Below, one piece after another: positions 24,381-32,290 of a DNA stretch of 33,988 nt. Origin of the DNA: an uncultured Eubacteriales bacterium. GTDB lineage: Bacteria > Bacillota > Clostridia > Oscillospirales > Acutalibacteraceae. A program made the position numbers and the translations under genes. How positions within the stretch are numbered: the first letter of the stretch is position 1; every line of letters begins with the position of its first letter. Below the pieces are notes generated by a model. That model saw only the letters and a list, made by a program, of their open reading frames with translations, was not told where the DNA came from and ran no database searches. Location of the stretch: contig CAKUBN010000022.1 in NCBI GenBank assembly GCA_934643185.1, forward strand, positions 1-33,988. Reading direction: 5' to 3'.

Positions 24381-25784
24381 ATGACGAATCAGAATACTAC
24401 GACCGATAAAAACGTTAACCTGCTCGACACCGTGCGCCGCCTGCACTTTGTGGGCATCGGCGGTTCCGGCATGTGCCCGATGGCGGAGATTTTACACCAC
24501 AAGGACTATATCATCACCGGCAGCGACATCAATGAATCCGACACGCTTGCGCGCATCCGCAACTATGGCATCCCGGTACACATGGGCCACCGCGCGGAGA
24601 ACATCGGCGATGCGGAGGTCGTGGTGTACACGGCGGCCGCAAAGCAGGATAACCCGGAGCTTGTTGCGGCGCGCGCAAAGGGCATTCCGACGCTGGAGCG
24701 CTCTGTGATGCTCGGCCTTTTGACAAAGAAGTTTGCAAACCCCATTGCGGTTTCCGGCACACATGGCAAGACAACGACGACCGGCATGCTCACGCAGATC
24801 TTGATCGAAGCCGGCCGCGATCCGAGCGCTGTCATCGGCGGCAAGCTGCCGTTCATCAACGGCAACGGCCGTGTCGGTAAGAGCGCGGATATTGTCTGCG
24901 AGGCGTGCGAATACGTCGATACGTTCCTGCAGCTCCACCCTGCCATCAGCATCATCACGAACATCGATGCCGACCACCTCGATTATTTTGGCACGCTCGA
25001 TAACATTGTGAAGTCGTTCCACCAGTTCTGCCTGCAGACCTCAAAGCGCATTATCGTCAACGCAGATAACGTCAATGCCATGCGCGCCGTGGAAGGCATC
25101 ACGAACGCGGAGATCGTCACGTTCGGCAGAACGGACAAAAGCGATTACTATGTGACGGAGCTCAATGAAGAAGATACGGTCTGCGAGGACTTTACCATTA
25201 TGTATAAGGGCGAGCGCGTTTGCCGCGTGAGCCTGCGCGTACCGGGCGAACACAACATGATGAACGCGCTGGCGGCTGCAGCTGCGGCACACGGCATGGG
25301 CGTGGACGGCGAGCACATTAAAAAGGCGCTTGAAGACTTCACCGGCGTACACCGCCGCTTTGAGATTCTCGGCAAATTTGAGGGTGTGACCGTTGCCGAC
25401 GACTTTGCACACCACCCGACGGAGCTTTCCGCAGTGCTTTCCGCTGCTGTGCGCATGGGCTACCACGAGGTTTGGGCGGTGTTCCAGCCGCATACCTACT
25501 CCCGCACTGCAATGCTTTTGGACGATTTTGCGAAGGCGCTTTCTATCCCCCAGCATGTTGTGATGACGGAAATCCTCGCTGTGCGCGAGACGAACACGTA
25601 TAACATCCACACAAGCGACCTTGCGGCGAAAATTCCGGGAAGCTGCTGGTTTGACAGCTTTGAGGAGATCGCAGATTATGTGATGTCCCACGCCAAGGAG
25701 AACGACCTTATTCTGACGCTTGGCGGCGGCGACATTTATAAGTGCGCAAATCTCATCGTGGAAAAATACAAAGAGAGAGCATAA
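24381..25784 (+). CDS. murC: UDP-N-acetylmuramate--L-alanine ligase
   Basis: MurC adds L-alanine to UDP-N-acetylmuramate using ATP, the first amino-acid step of peptidoglycan precursor synthesis in the cytoplasm. The N-terminal UDP-binding domain shows LHFVGIGGSGMCPMAEIL (21-38), the MurC-specific opening. The ATP loop is GTHGKTTTT at residues 126-134. NIDADHLDYF, PGEHNMMNALAAAAAA, VHRRFEILG, DDFAHHPTEL and VFQPHTYSRT follow in normal order. The 467-residue length is standard. GAAAGGA precedes the ATG. The gene is alone, divergent from dpaAB, and ends at a terminator that lies just before the next start codon. Placement away from a mur/div cluster is common in Clostridia. Confidence 0.97.
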   Translation: MTNQNTTTDKNVNLLDTVRRLHFVGIGGSGMCPMAEILHHKDYIITGSDINESDTLARIRNYGIPVHMGHRAENIGDAEVVVYTAAAKQDNPELVAARAKGIPTLERSVMLGLLTKKFANPIAVSGTHGKTTTTGMLTQILIEAGRDPSAVIGGKLPFINGNGRVGKSADIVCEACEYVDTFLQLHPAISIITNIDADHLDYFGTLDNIVKSFHQFCLQTSKRIIVNADNVNAMRAVEGITNAEIVTFGRTDKSDYYVTELNEEDTVCEDFTIMYKGERVCRVSLRVPGEHNMMNALAAAAAAHGMGVDGEHIKKALEDFTGVHRRFEILGKFEGVTVADDFAHHPTELSAVLSAAVRMGYHEVWAVFQPHTYSRTAMLLDDFAKALSIPQHVVMTEILAVRETNTYNIHTSDLAAKIPGSCWFDSFEEIADYVMSHAKENDLILTLGGGDIYKCANLIVEKYKERA

Positions 25785-25790
25785 ATTTGA

Positions 25791-25820
25791 AGGGCTTTCC
25801 GCGTGAAAGCCTTTTCTTTT
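25791..25820 (+). terminator. Intrinsic terminator after murC
   Basis: GGCTTTC (25793-25799) pairs with GAAAGCC (25805-25811) around a five-base loop and is followed by TTTTCTTTT. It starts just after the murC stop, and its T tract ends right before the GGAGG of the HAD gene. Confidence 0.65.
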
Positions 25821-25829
25821 GGAGGTACC

Positions 25830-26603
25830 ATGTCTTTTCGCGCCATTTTCTTTGATATTGACGGCACGCTGCTTGGGCGGGATAAACGGATGCCGCCTTC
25901 CACATTGTATGCGCTGCAAAAGGCGCGGGAAAACGGCGTTTTGCTGTTTGTTGCAACGGGCCGTGTGACGCCGATGACATACTTTCTGCGCGATTATTTT
26001 GACTTTGACGGCTATGCCGCGATGACGGGGCAATATTGCTTTGATAAAAACGACCGTGTTTTACATACGCAGGCGATCGACCCGGAGGACATTGCACTTT
26101 TGATGCAGCTACAAAAAGAAGAGCCTTTTCCGTGTCTCATTGCCGAGGGACGCGAATGCTTTGCCGCGACGCCGGCGAAACAGATCAACGTGAACTTTCA
26201 TAATCACAATTTGCCTGCACCTCCCCTCTATGATGCTTCGCGCATCGGTAAGCATGAAGTGTATCAGCTGATGCTGTATGACCCGAAGATTTACGCTTCC
26301 CGCATCGCGCCTTTAAAGCACATAAAGTACACGCATACGGTCTCCTATTGCTACGATGTGATTCATGAGAACGGCGGCAAGCAGATTGGGATTCCGGCTA
26401 TGGCGGCGCACTATGGGATAAAAAACAATGAAATTCTCGTGTTCGGCGACGGGCCGAACGACGTGGACATGCTGCGCGATGTCGGCTTTGGCGTTGCGAT
26501 GGGCAATGGCTGCGAAGAAGCCAAGGCGGCTGCGGATTACATCACTGCCAACGTGGACGACGACGGCATTTACCGCGCGCTGAAAAACCTTGGTGTGATC
26601 TAA
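25830..26603 (+). CDS. HAD-superfamily hydrolase, Cof type
   Basis: A 257-residue cytoplasmic phosphatase of the Cof/YbiV subgroup, which dephosphorylates sugar phosphates, nucleotides or cofactors. Motif I is FFDIDGTLL with Asp9 and Asp11, motif II is the Thr in LFVATGR, and motif IV is ILVFGDGPNDVDML. GFGVAMGNGCEEAKAAADYIT is the typical Cof-family C-terminus. ATG 25830 has GGAGG four bases upstream; a start at 25803 would lie inside the murC terminator and is rejected. Substrate cannot be predicted from sequence. Confidence 0.92.
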   Translation: MSFRAIFFDIDGTLLGRDKRMPPSTLYALQKARENGVLLFVATGRVTPMTYFLRDYFDFDGYAAMTGQYCFDKNDRVLHTQAIDPEDIALLMQLQKEEPFPCLIAEGRECFAATPAKQINVNFHNHNLPAPPLYDASRIGKHEVYQLMLYDPKIYASRIAPLKHIKYTHTVSYCYDVIHENGGKQIGIPAMAAHYGIKNNEILVFGDGPNDVDMLRDVGFGVAMGNGCEEAKAAADYITANVDDDGIYRALKNLGVI

Positions 26604-26613
26604 ATGAAATAAC

Positions 26614-26656
26614 AAAAGCCTCGCAAACCGATTTATACGGTGATTGCGAGGCTTTT
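26614..26656. terminator. Bidirectional terminator between HAD gene and the small membrane protein
   Basis: AAAAGCCTCGCAA (26614-26626) and TTGCGAGGCTTTT (26644-26656) form a perfect 13-base-pair stem flanked by A and T runs. The convergent genes end at 26603 and 26673. Confidence 0.8.
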
Positions 26657-26672
26657 TCTGTAATATGAAATT

Positions 26673-26885
26673 TTAGCGCTTATACTTCGGTGCGGCGGCG
26701 CGGAGCGTGTGCCAAAGGAGCGCGGCGGCGATGATGGCGGCACTGGCAGCGGCGCCGATGGAAAGGTTTTTATAGCCAAGCGGCCCGGCAACCATGGAAA
26801 CGAGCATGCCGACAGCGGCGATGCAGAGCAAAATGATATACGCGGCCTTATCCATATGCTCAAGCACATTTTTATTCATGTTCAT
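26673..26885 (-). CDS. Small membrane protein, two spans, unknown function
   Basis: A 70-residue protein with two hydrophobic spans (about 16-34, IILLCIAAVGMLVSMVAG, and 42-58, SIGAAASAAIIAAALLW) and a basic C-terminal tail PKYKR. GGAG is placed about nine bases before the ATG. The start is 12 bases after the rsmA stop codon, so it is probably the last gene of that operon. It ends at a strong terminator. I do not recognise a family. Confidence 0.65.
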   Translation of the reverse strand: MNMNKNVLEHMDKAAYIILLCIAAVGMLVSMVAGPLGYKNLSIGAAASAAIIAAALLWHTLRAAAPKYKR

Positions 26886-26897
26886 AAAAGCATCTCC

Positions 26898-27752
26898 TTA
26901 CTCGGCAAGCTGATTGACGATGGCGGCAAACTCCGGCAGCGTGAGCGCTTCGGCGCGCGCATTTGCTTTTACGCCGGCCTGCTCAAATGCGTCTGTGACC
27001 TGCTGCTTTGGCATATGCAGCGTGTTGGAAATGGAATTGACCGCCGTTTTGCGGCGCTGCGCGAACGCGGCGCGGACGACGCGGAAAAAGAGCGCTTCAT
27101 CGTGCACGTCTACGGGCGGCTCCTTGCGGATGCGCAGCTGAATGACGGCGGAATCCACATTCGGCGCGGGCATGAAGCTGCCGCGGCTGACATCGAATAA
27201 AATTTCCGGCTCGGCATAATACTGTACAGCTGCGCTGACGGCGCCGCACGCGCGCGTGCCGGGCTGTGCACACAAACGCTCTGCCGCTTCTTTTTGTACC
27301 ATAACCGTGATGCTCGTGATGGGCAAACGATCTTCCAAAAGCTTCATGATGACCGGCGACGTGATGTAATACGGCAGGTTCGCACACACGGCGACCTCTT
27401 CCCCGTTAAATTCTTCTTCGATGACGCGGTGCAAGTCGATCTTCATCACGTCGTCGTTGATGACCTTCACGTTATCGCAGTCGGCAAGTGTTTCGTCTAA
27501 AACGGGCAACAGGCGCTTATCAAGCTCGATGGTGACGACTTTTTTTGAGACCTGCGAAAGCTCGTAGGTCAAAACGCCGATGCCGGGACCGACCTCAATG
27601 GCGCCTGCGCAGTCTGCCGCGCCGCTCATCTCAGCCATGCGCGGGCAGACGGAGGGATTGATGAGAAAGTTCTGACCGAGCGCCTTGGAAAAGCTGAAGC
27701 CGTTCTTTTCCATGACGGCTCGAATGGTGGATATATCGGAAAGTCTTTGCAT
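26898..27752 (-). CDS. rsmA: 16S rRNA dimethyladenosine transferase
   Basis: RsmA (KsgA) dimethylates the two adjacent adenines near the 3' end of 16S rRNA, a late checkpoint in 30S assembly. KALGQNFLINPSVC (residues 23-36) is the family opening; the S-adenosylmethionine site is AIEVGPGIGVLTYEL and the catalytic N-L-P-Y-Y appears as CANLPYYITSPV. The C-terminal domain has RSFMPAPNVDSAVI-like sequence (GSFMPAPNVDSAVIQL). The 284-residue length is normal. AAGGA lies about eight bases before the ATG. It follows the large membrane protein gene by 16 bases. Confidence 0.97.
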   Translation of the reverse strand: MQRLSDISTIRAVMEKNGFSFSKALGQNFLINPSVCPRMAEMSGAADCAGAIEVGPGIGVLTYELSQVSKKVVTIELDKRLLPVLDETLADCDNVKVINDDVMKIDLHRVIEEEFNGEEVAVCANLPYYITSPVIMKLLEDRLPITSITVMVQKEAAERLCAQPGTRACGAVSAAVQYYAEPEILFDVSRGSFMPAPNVDSAVIQLRIRKEPPVDVHDEALFFRVVRAAFAQRRKTAVNSISNTLHMPKQQVTDAFEQAGVKANARAEALTLPEFAAIVNQLAE

Positions 27753-27768
27753 AGGGATATCCTTTCGA

Positions 27769-29877
27769 TTAAAATGTCACTTTATAGATCTGCACGCCGT
27801 TTTCGTCAAAGACACACGAGAATAGTGCTTTGATCTCCGCTTCGTTCACGGTGAAGTTATTGCGCTCGTAAGCGGAGACCAGGATGTAATCAATACTGTA
27901 TTTTTCAAAGAGTGCACAGTTTGCCTGCGGTGCGGAGAACATACTTTGCATGTCCGTTTCGCGCTCGGTGTAATCGAGCCCGTGAAAATACACGTAGCTT
28001 GTGGAGCCGCAGACGATGTTTCTGCCCGTCAGCGCCGCGATCTCGTTGTTATGGCGCATATCGGTCAGCACAGTGTCTTCCGGCTCGGTGTTCTCATAAA
28101 TGTACTCCGCTGCTTTGAGCTGACTGTCGCCGTATAAGCAATAGCCCGCAATGCTCTCTCTGCCGATGGTCAGCACCGCAGAAAGCATGCATAGCACGAG
28201 CGCGCCGACAGCCAATGCGCGGCGGCCCGGCAGTGTGCGCAGGCGGCGGTAAATTTCGACCATATACGAAGCGACTACGCCGCAGACGAGAAAATACGCG
28301 GCGTAAAGCAGCTTGTTGTTATCATAGGTATTCGGCTGGAACACGACAAACTCGCAAATGAACCAAATGACGGCTGCGGGAGCGCAGACCGTGAACCGGC
28401 GCTGATCTGCCGTGAAAAATACAGGCAGGAACAACAGCGCCGTGACGCCGAGATTCACAAGATAGAACCACAAATAGCCGTCCTGCAGATTGCCCCAGTT
28501 GTACCACCCACGCATGAAGCTGTCTCCGCTCGCCTGCGAGAATGTCCACGTGAAAAGCTGCGGTGCGGCAAGCAGCAGTGTGATGAGCAGGAATACGCCC
28601 CACGTTTTTACAAGCTGTATGCCGAAACCCTTGCGGATCGCCATGGTGAGCAGTGCGAGCACAAACAAAACAAACGCTGCGGCACAAACCAAAACCAGAT
28701 ACAGAAACACGGATGATTCGCGCGAGATGAGCTTCGGCGTGACGAACTGCGCGCCGAACGCGAGCAACATCAAAACGAGTGCAGCAACTTTTGCGGTAAA
28801 CTGCACATGAGCACTGCTGCCCCGGAACACTCTGCGGCACAGTGCAAAGCAAAGCCACACGCCGCAAATGAGTCCGAACGCGAGGAACGAATGCGTATGA
28901 ATCATGACAAGTCCGCCTGCAAAAATACCGGCAATGATGAAATACCGTTCGCAGTGCTCATAAACGGCGCGGTACAGCACGTATAAAAGCGGGAATAAAA
29001 CCGCCCAGCCGAACAGCGTTGCGCGCTGCGGGATGAGCATATCCACAATGACGTTCACCCAGCGGATATTTTGATTGACAAGATTCGTGGGCGTCTCATA
29101 AAACGATGTGAAAATGCGGGTAAAATTATCTGTTCCGTTTTGCAGATTCGGGAAGAAATACGCAAAGCCGAAGCCGCCGTTAAAAAAAAACAAAATCTCC
29201 GCTAACGCGGTCTTTGCTTTATCACGCAGCCAGCGTTGCCAGAAAAGATGTGCGCCGAAAAACACCTGCGCCCCGGCAAAAAGCATCGGCAGCACATACG
29301 CAAAGCGCAGCGGCGCACCGAGCAAATATAGGCTTGAAGAAATGCTGTCCGACAAGAACGGATACGAAAGCTTCACGCCCGGCAAAATGGAATACATGGG
29401 CGGAAATGTCTTCTGCTCCGCGATACTCGTGATGAACCCGAGGTGCATGCTCATGTCGCCGTAGGTGCATTGGCTCGACCAGATCTCGCCGTTCTGGTAA
29501 CGGAAACTATGCAACACCAAAAAGGCCAAAAGCAGCCATAAGCCGAGCGGCAAAAGCAGCGTGTGCTCTGTGCGGCAGAATACACTGCATACGCCTTTTG
29601 CCGGGCGTAATTTCGGACGCTTCAAAAATACTGCGCCGACCGTCAGCAGGAGCAGCGTGAGGAGCGCCAAAACGTGCGCCGTAATGCTGAACGAAAATGC
29701 AAACGCCCACAGCGCCGGCAGCCACATTAAAAGCACGCTGCCTGCGGCGCTGCCGAGGATCACCTGCACATACCGACGCTCTTTTTTTATAAAGCATGCG
29801 GCAAGCGTTACGCCGCACAGCTGAAACATCAGAAAATACAGCAGCGCCACCGCGCCGCCCATAAAATTGCCGCCCAT
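27769..29877 (-). CDS. Large multi-span membrane protein, GT-C glycosyltransferase-like
   Basis: A 702-residue protein with roughly a dozen hydrophobic spans through about residue 560, then a soluble C-terminal region. The topology, the early extracytoplasmic loop with CTYGDMSMHLGFITSIAEQK and VKLSYPFLSDSISSSLYLLG, and the C-terminal AAEYIYENTEPEDTVLTDMR and YILVSAYERNN blocks are like YfhO/STT3-type GT-C lipid-linked-sugar transferases of Gram-positive bacteria. This is an inference from architecture, and no product is known. It is the first gene of an operon with rsmA and a 70-residue membrane protein. AGGAG lies seven bases before ATG 29877; an internal Met six codons later is less likely. 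Confidence 0.7.
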   Translation of the reverse strand: MGGNFMGGAVALLYFLMFQLCGVTLAACFIKKERRYVQVILGSAAGSVLLMWLPALWAFAFSFSITAHVLALLTLLLLTVGAVFLKRPKLRPAKGVCSVFCRTEHTLLLPLGLWLLLAFLVLHSFRYQNGEIWSSQCTYGDMSMHLGFITSIAEQKTFPPMYSILPGVKLSYPFLSDSISSSLYLLGAPLRFAYVLPMLFAGAQVFFGAHLFWQRWLRDKAKTALAEILFFFNGGFGFAYFFPNLQNGTDNFTRIFTSFYETPTNLVNQNIRWVNVIVDMLIPQRATLFGWAVLFPLLYVLYRAVYEHCERYFIIAGIFAGGLVMIHTHSFLAFGLICGVWLCFALCRRVFRGSSAHVQFTAKVAALVLMLLAFGAQFVTPKLISRESSVFLYLVLVCAAAFVLFVLALLTMAIRKGFGIQLVKTWGVFLLITLLLAAPQLFTWTFSQASGDSFMRGWYNWGNLQDGYLWFYLVNLGVTALLFLPVFFTADQRRFTVCAPAAVIWFICEFVVFQPNTYDNNKLLYAAYFLVCGVVASYMVEIYRRLRTLPGRRALAVGALVLCMLSAVLTIGRESIAGYCLYGDSQLKAAEYIYENTEPEDTVLTDMRHNNEIAALTGRNIVCGSTSYVYFHGLDYTERETDMQSMFSAPQANCALFEKYSIDYILVSAYERNNFTVNEAEIKALFSCVFDENGVQIYKVTF

Positions 29878-29911
29878 AAACAGCTCCTGAATTTGTTCTT
29901 TAATATACTAT

Positions 29912-29940
29912 ATTGTACCATTTTGGCGACGGGATGTAAA
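29912..29940 (-). promoter_or_regulatory. Sigma-A-type promoter of the membrane protein-rsmA operon
   Basis: On the minus strand TTTACA (29940-29935), a 17-base spacer and TACAAT (29917-29912). A leader of about 30 bases leads to the start at 29877. Confidence 0.65.
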
Positions 29941-30004
29941 GACGGCAGAAAAGGTTTTATTGCAGGCACTTACGCGCTTTTTCACAAAACACCCGGAAAC
30001 GGGG

Positions 30005-30033
30005 TTGAAATCCAAAATGCAATGTGCTACAAT
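30005..30033 (+). promoter_or_regulatory. Sigma-A-type promoter of the dCMP deaminase gene
   Basis: TTGAAA (30005-30010), 17 bases, TACAAT (30028-30033), with TG one base before the -10. It lies back to back with the minus-strand promoter at 29912-29940. The leader of about 90 bases holds only a small ATACG-CAGT-CGTAT hairpin (30088-30101) and no riboswitch that I recognise. Confidence 0.7.
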
Positions 30034-30131
30034 ATATTTTAATAATTACGGTGTCTCCCCTGCGGTTTTGCGCAAAAGCGAACGATGATACGCAGTCGTA
30101 TATGTGTAGTTTCCGATTGCGGAGTGCCTGA

Positions 30132-30653
30132 ATGCAAAGTGAGGTGTTCTTCGTGGAGAATGATATCCATCGGAGAGATAAAACGAACTACTATCTGGAT
30201 CTGGCTGAAACCGTTTCCCAGCGCTGCACATGCCTTCGACGTCACTACGGCGCTGTGATCGTGAAAAATGATGAAGTGATCTCCACCGGCTATGTCGGCG
30301 CGCCGCGCGGCAGAAAAAACTGCACGGATATCGGCAAATGTGTGCGTGTAGAGCGCAACATTCCCCGCGGTGAGCGCTATGAGCTGTGTCGCAGCGTACA
30401 CGCAGAAGCAAACGCCATCATCAGCGCCCCGCGCGACAAGATGATCGATGCGACGCTGTACCTTGTCGGCAAGGAGGTCTCTACCGGCGACTATGTGAAA
30501 AACGCCGTATGTTGCTCCATGTGCAAGCGCATGGTCATCAACGCAGGCATTGCACGGGTCATCGTGCGCGATGACCACGATCGGTTCAGAGAGATAGATG
30601 TTCAGGATTGGATCATAAACGACGAATCCATCGAAGGTGTATTCGGCTATTGA
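30132..30653 (+). CDS. Deoxycytidylate (dCMP) deaminase family protein
   Basis: The family deaminates dCMP to dUMP, the precursor of dTMP, using a zinc ion in the cytoplasm. HAEANAI (residues 90-96) gives the zinc His90 and catalytic Glu92; CCSMC (127-131) gives the two zinc cysteines, with Cys in place of the usual Pro of P-C-x-x-C. RRDKTNYYLDLAETVSQRCTCLRRHYGAVIV and GAPRGRKNC are typical of the dCMP/ComEB group. GGAG is seven bases before ATG 30132. A second possible start, GTG 30153, has GAGGTG six bases upstream and would remove seven residues; both fit the family. It may be co-transcribed with the ABC-F gene 57 bases on. Confidence 0.88.
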   Translation: MQSEVFFVENDIHRRDKTNYYLDLAETVSQRCTCLRRHYGAVIVKNDEVISTGYVGAPRGRKNCTDIGKCVRVERNIPRGERYELCRSVHAEANAIISAPRDKMIDATLYLVGKEVSTGDYVKNAVCCSMCKRMVINAGIARVIVRDDHDRFREIDVQDWIINDESIEGVFGY

Positions 30654-30688
30654 GCCTTACCCCGTTTCGCGTATCCGGCATAAGGCTC
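30652..30688 (+). promoter_or_regulatory. Inverted repeat in front of the ABC-F gene
   Basis: GAGCCTTA (30652-30659) and TAAGGCTC (30681-30688) are a perfect eight-base inverted repeat with a 21-base loop, starting inside the dCMP deaminase stop codon. No T run follows, so it is not an ordinary terminator. It could be an RNA structure that slows entry into, or translation of, the ABC-F gene, whose own ribosome site is weak (GGTGA). Confidence 0.4.
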
Positions 30689-30710
30689 GGAAAGAATACG
30701 GTGAACATTT

Positions 30711-32201
30711 ATGTCTTTAATACAGGTTTCAAACCTGACCTTCGGTTATGAAGGCAGCTTTGATAACGTTTTTGAAAACGCGTCTTTTTCCATCGATACA
30801 AACTGGCGCTGCGGTTTTATCGGGCGCAACGGCAGAGGCAAAACGACGTTTTTAAATCTGCTGCTCGGAAAATATCCGTACAGCGGCACCATTTCCGCCT
30901 CGGTCGATTTTGAGTATTTTCCGTTTGAGGTGGAAAACCCGGATGATACGCCGCTTGAGATTGCGGAAAGCATCATGCCGGACTTTGAGCTATGGCGGCT
31001 AACGCGCGAGCTCAATTTGCTCGACGCCGACCCCGGGCTGCTCTACCGCCCCTACTCGACGTTAAGCTACGGCGAGCGCACGAAGGTGCTGCTTTCGATT
31101 TTGTTTATTCGCGAAAACAGCTTCCTGCTTATCGACGAGCCGACGAACCACCTTGATATTGAAGCACGCGACACGTTGGCGCGATATTTGAAATCGAAAA
31201 AAGGGTTCATTCTCGTCAGCCACGACCGTGCATTTTTGGATGAAGTCATCGACCACGTGCTTTCCATCAACCGCGCGAACATCACAGTGATGCGCGGCAA
31301 CTTCACGACGTGGCAGCAGGAAAAAGACCGCGAGGATCAATTTGAGCTGCAGCAAAACGAGAAGCTTAAGAAAGATGTGAAGCGGCTGGAGACTGCTGCA
31401 CGCCGCAGTGCGGAATGGTCAAACCGTGCGGAAGACCGCAAAATCGGCTTTAAGCCGGAACGCACGGAAAAAAGCCTGAACCGCCGTGCTTATGAGGGCG
31501 AAAAGAGCCGCAAGATGATGAAGCGCGCAAAGAGTATTGAATCCCGCCGCAACGATGCGCTGGAAGAGAAAAGTGCGCTGCTGAAAAACATTGAATCGGC
31601 CGATACGAAATTGCAGATCGCAACGCTGCGCCACCCGAAAGACCTTTTGGTGGAAGCGAACGACCTTTCCATCGATTACGGCGACGGGCCCATCTTTTCT
31701 CCGCTGCGCTTTGAGATCCGCCGCGGCGACCGTGCGGCATTGCAAGGCAAAAACGGCTGCGGTAAATCGAGCATCATAAAGCTATTGTGCGGCGAAGATG
31801 TTCCCCATACCGGCACGCTGAAAACCGCAAGCGGGCTTGTGGTCTCGTATATCCCGCAAAGCGCGGAGGGACTTTCCGGCACACTGCGCGACTATGCAGA
31901 GCATTGCGGCATTGACGAAAGCCTTTTTAAATCGATCTTGCGCAAGCTGGAATTTCAGCGCACACAGTTTGAAAAGCGCATGGAGGATTTTTCCGAGGGA
32001 CAAAAGAAAAAAGTGCTCATTGCGCGGAGCCTCTGCGAAAAGGCACATTTGCTTGTGTGGGACGAACCGCTGAACTTCATCGATGTTATTTCCCGCATGC
32101 AGCTTGAAACGCTCTTAAAAGAGTGTGTGCCCACAGTCATTTTCGTGGAGCACGACCGCCGCTTTGTGGAAAATGTGGCAACAAAGATCATTCGGTTATA
32201 A
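30711..32201 (+). CDS. ABC-F ATPase, Lsa/CplR-like (possible ribosome protection)
   Basis: ABC-F proteins have two ATPase domains and no membrane part; they act on the ribosome. Some, such as Lsa and CplR types, displace lincosamide, streptogramin A and pleuromutilin antibiotics. The opening MSLIQVSNLTFGYEGSFDNV, Walker A GRNGRGKTT (38-46), signature LSYGERTKVLL, Walker B LLIDEPTNHLD and LVSHDRAFLDEVIDHVL match Lsa-type proteins closely. The linker between domains is long and basic. The second domain has GKNGCGKSS, FSEGQKKKVLIA and VWDEPLNFIDV, where the D-loop variant P-L-N-F-I-D is also Lsa-like. About 496 residues is the size of this group. Resistance is inferred from similarity; a housekeeping or other role is possible. 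It is a chromosomal gene with no mobile element nearby. Confidence 0.88.
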   Translation: MSLIQVSNLTFGYEGSFDNVFENASFSIDTNWRCGFIGRNGRGKTTFLNLLLGKYPYSGTISASVDFEYFPFEVENPDDTPLEIAESIMPDFELWRLTRELNLLDADPGLLYRPYSTLSYGERTKVLLSILFIRENSFLLIDEPTNHLDIEARDTLARYLKSKKGFILVSHDRAFLDEVIDHVLSINRANITVMRGNFTTWQQEKDREDQFELQQNEKLKKDVKRLETAARRSAEWSNRAEDRKIGFKPERTEKSLNRRAYEGEKSRKMMKRAKSIESRRNDALEEKSALLKNIESADTKLQIATLRHPKDLLVEANDLSIDYGDGPIFSPLRFEIRRGDRAALQGKNGCGKSSIIKLLCGEDVPHTGTLKTASGLVVSYIPQSAEGLSGTLRDYAEHCGIDESLFKSILRKLEFQRTQFEKRMEDFSEGQKKKVLIARSLCEKAHLLVWDEPLNFIDVISRMQLETLLKECVPTVIFVEHDRRFVENVATKIIRL

Positions 32202-32220
32202 TTGCGGTTTAAAATCTGAA

Positions 32221-32257
32221 CAAAGCGCGTCGTGCAGGGCTGCGGCGCGCTTTTGTT
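32221..32257 (+). terminator. Intrinsic terminator after the ABC-F gene
   Basis: AAAGCGCG (32222-32229) pairs with CGCGCTTT (32246-32253), followed by TGTT; the arms carry A and T runs. It is 19 bases after the stop. Confidence 0.6.
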
Positions 32258-32290
32258 ATAAAAATCAGGGGCTATGAAAGAGAGAAATCT

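Noticed and set aside
25041..26033. 330-residue minus-strand frame opposite murC and the HAD gene
   Set aside because: It crosses a terminator and two conserved genes in antisense; no domain or ribosome site.
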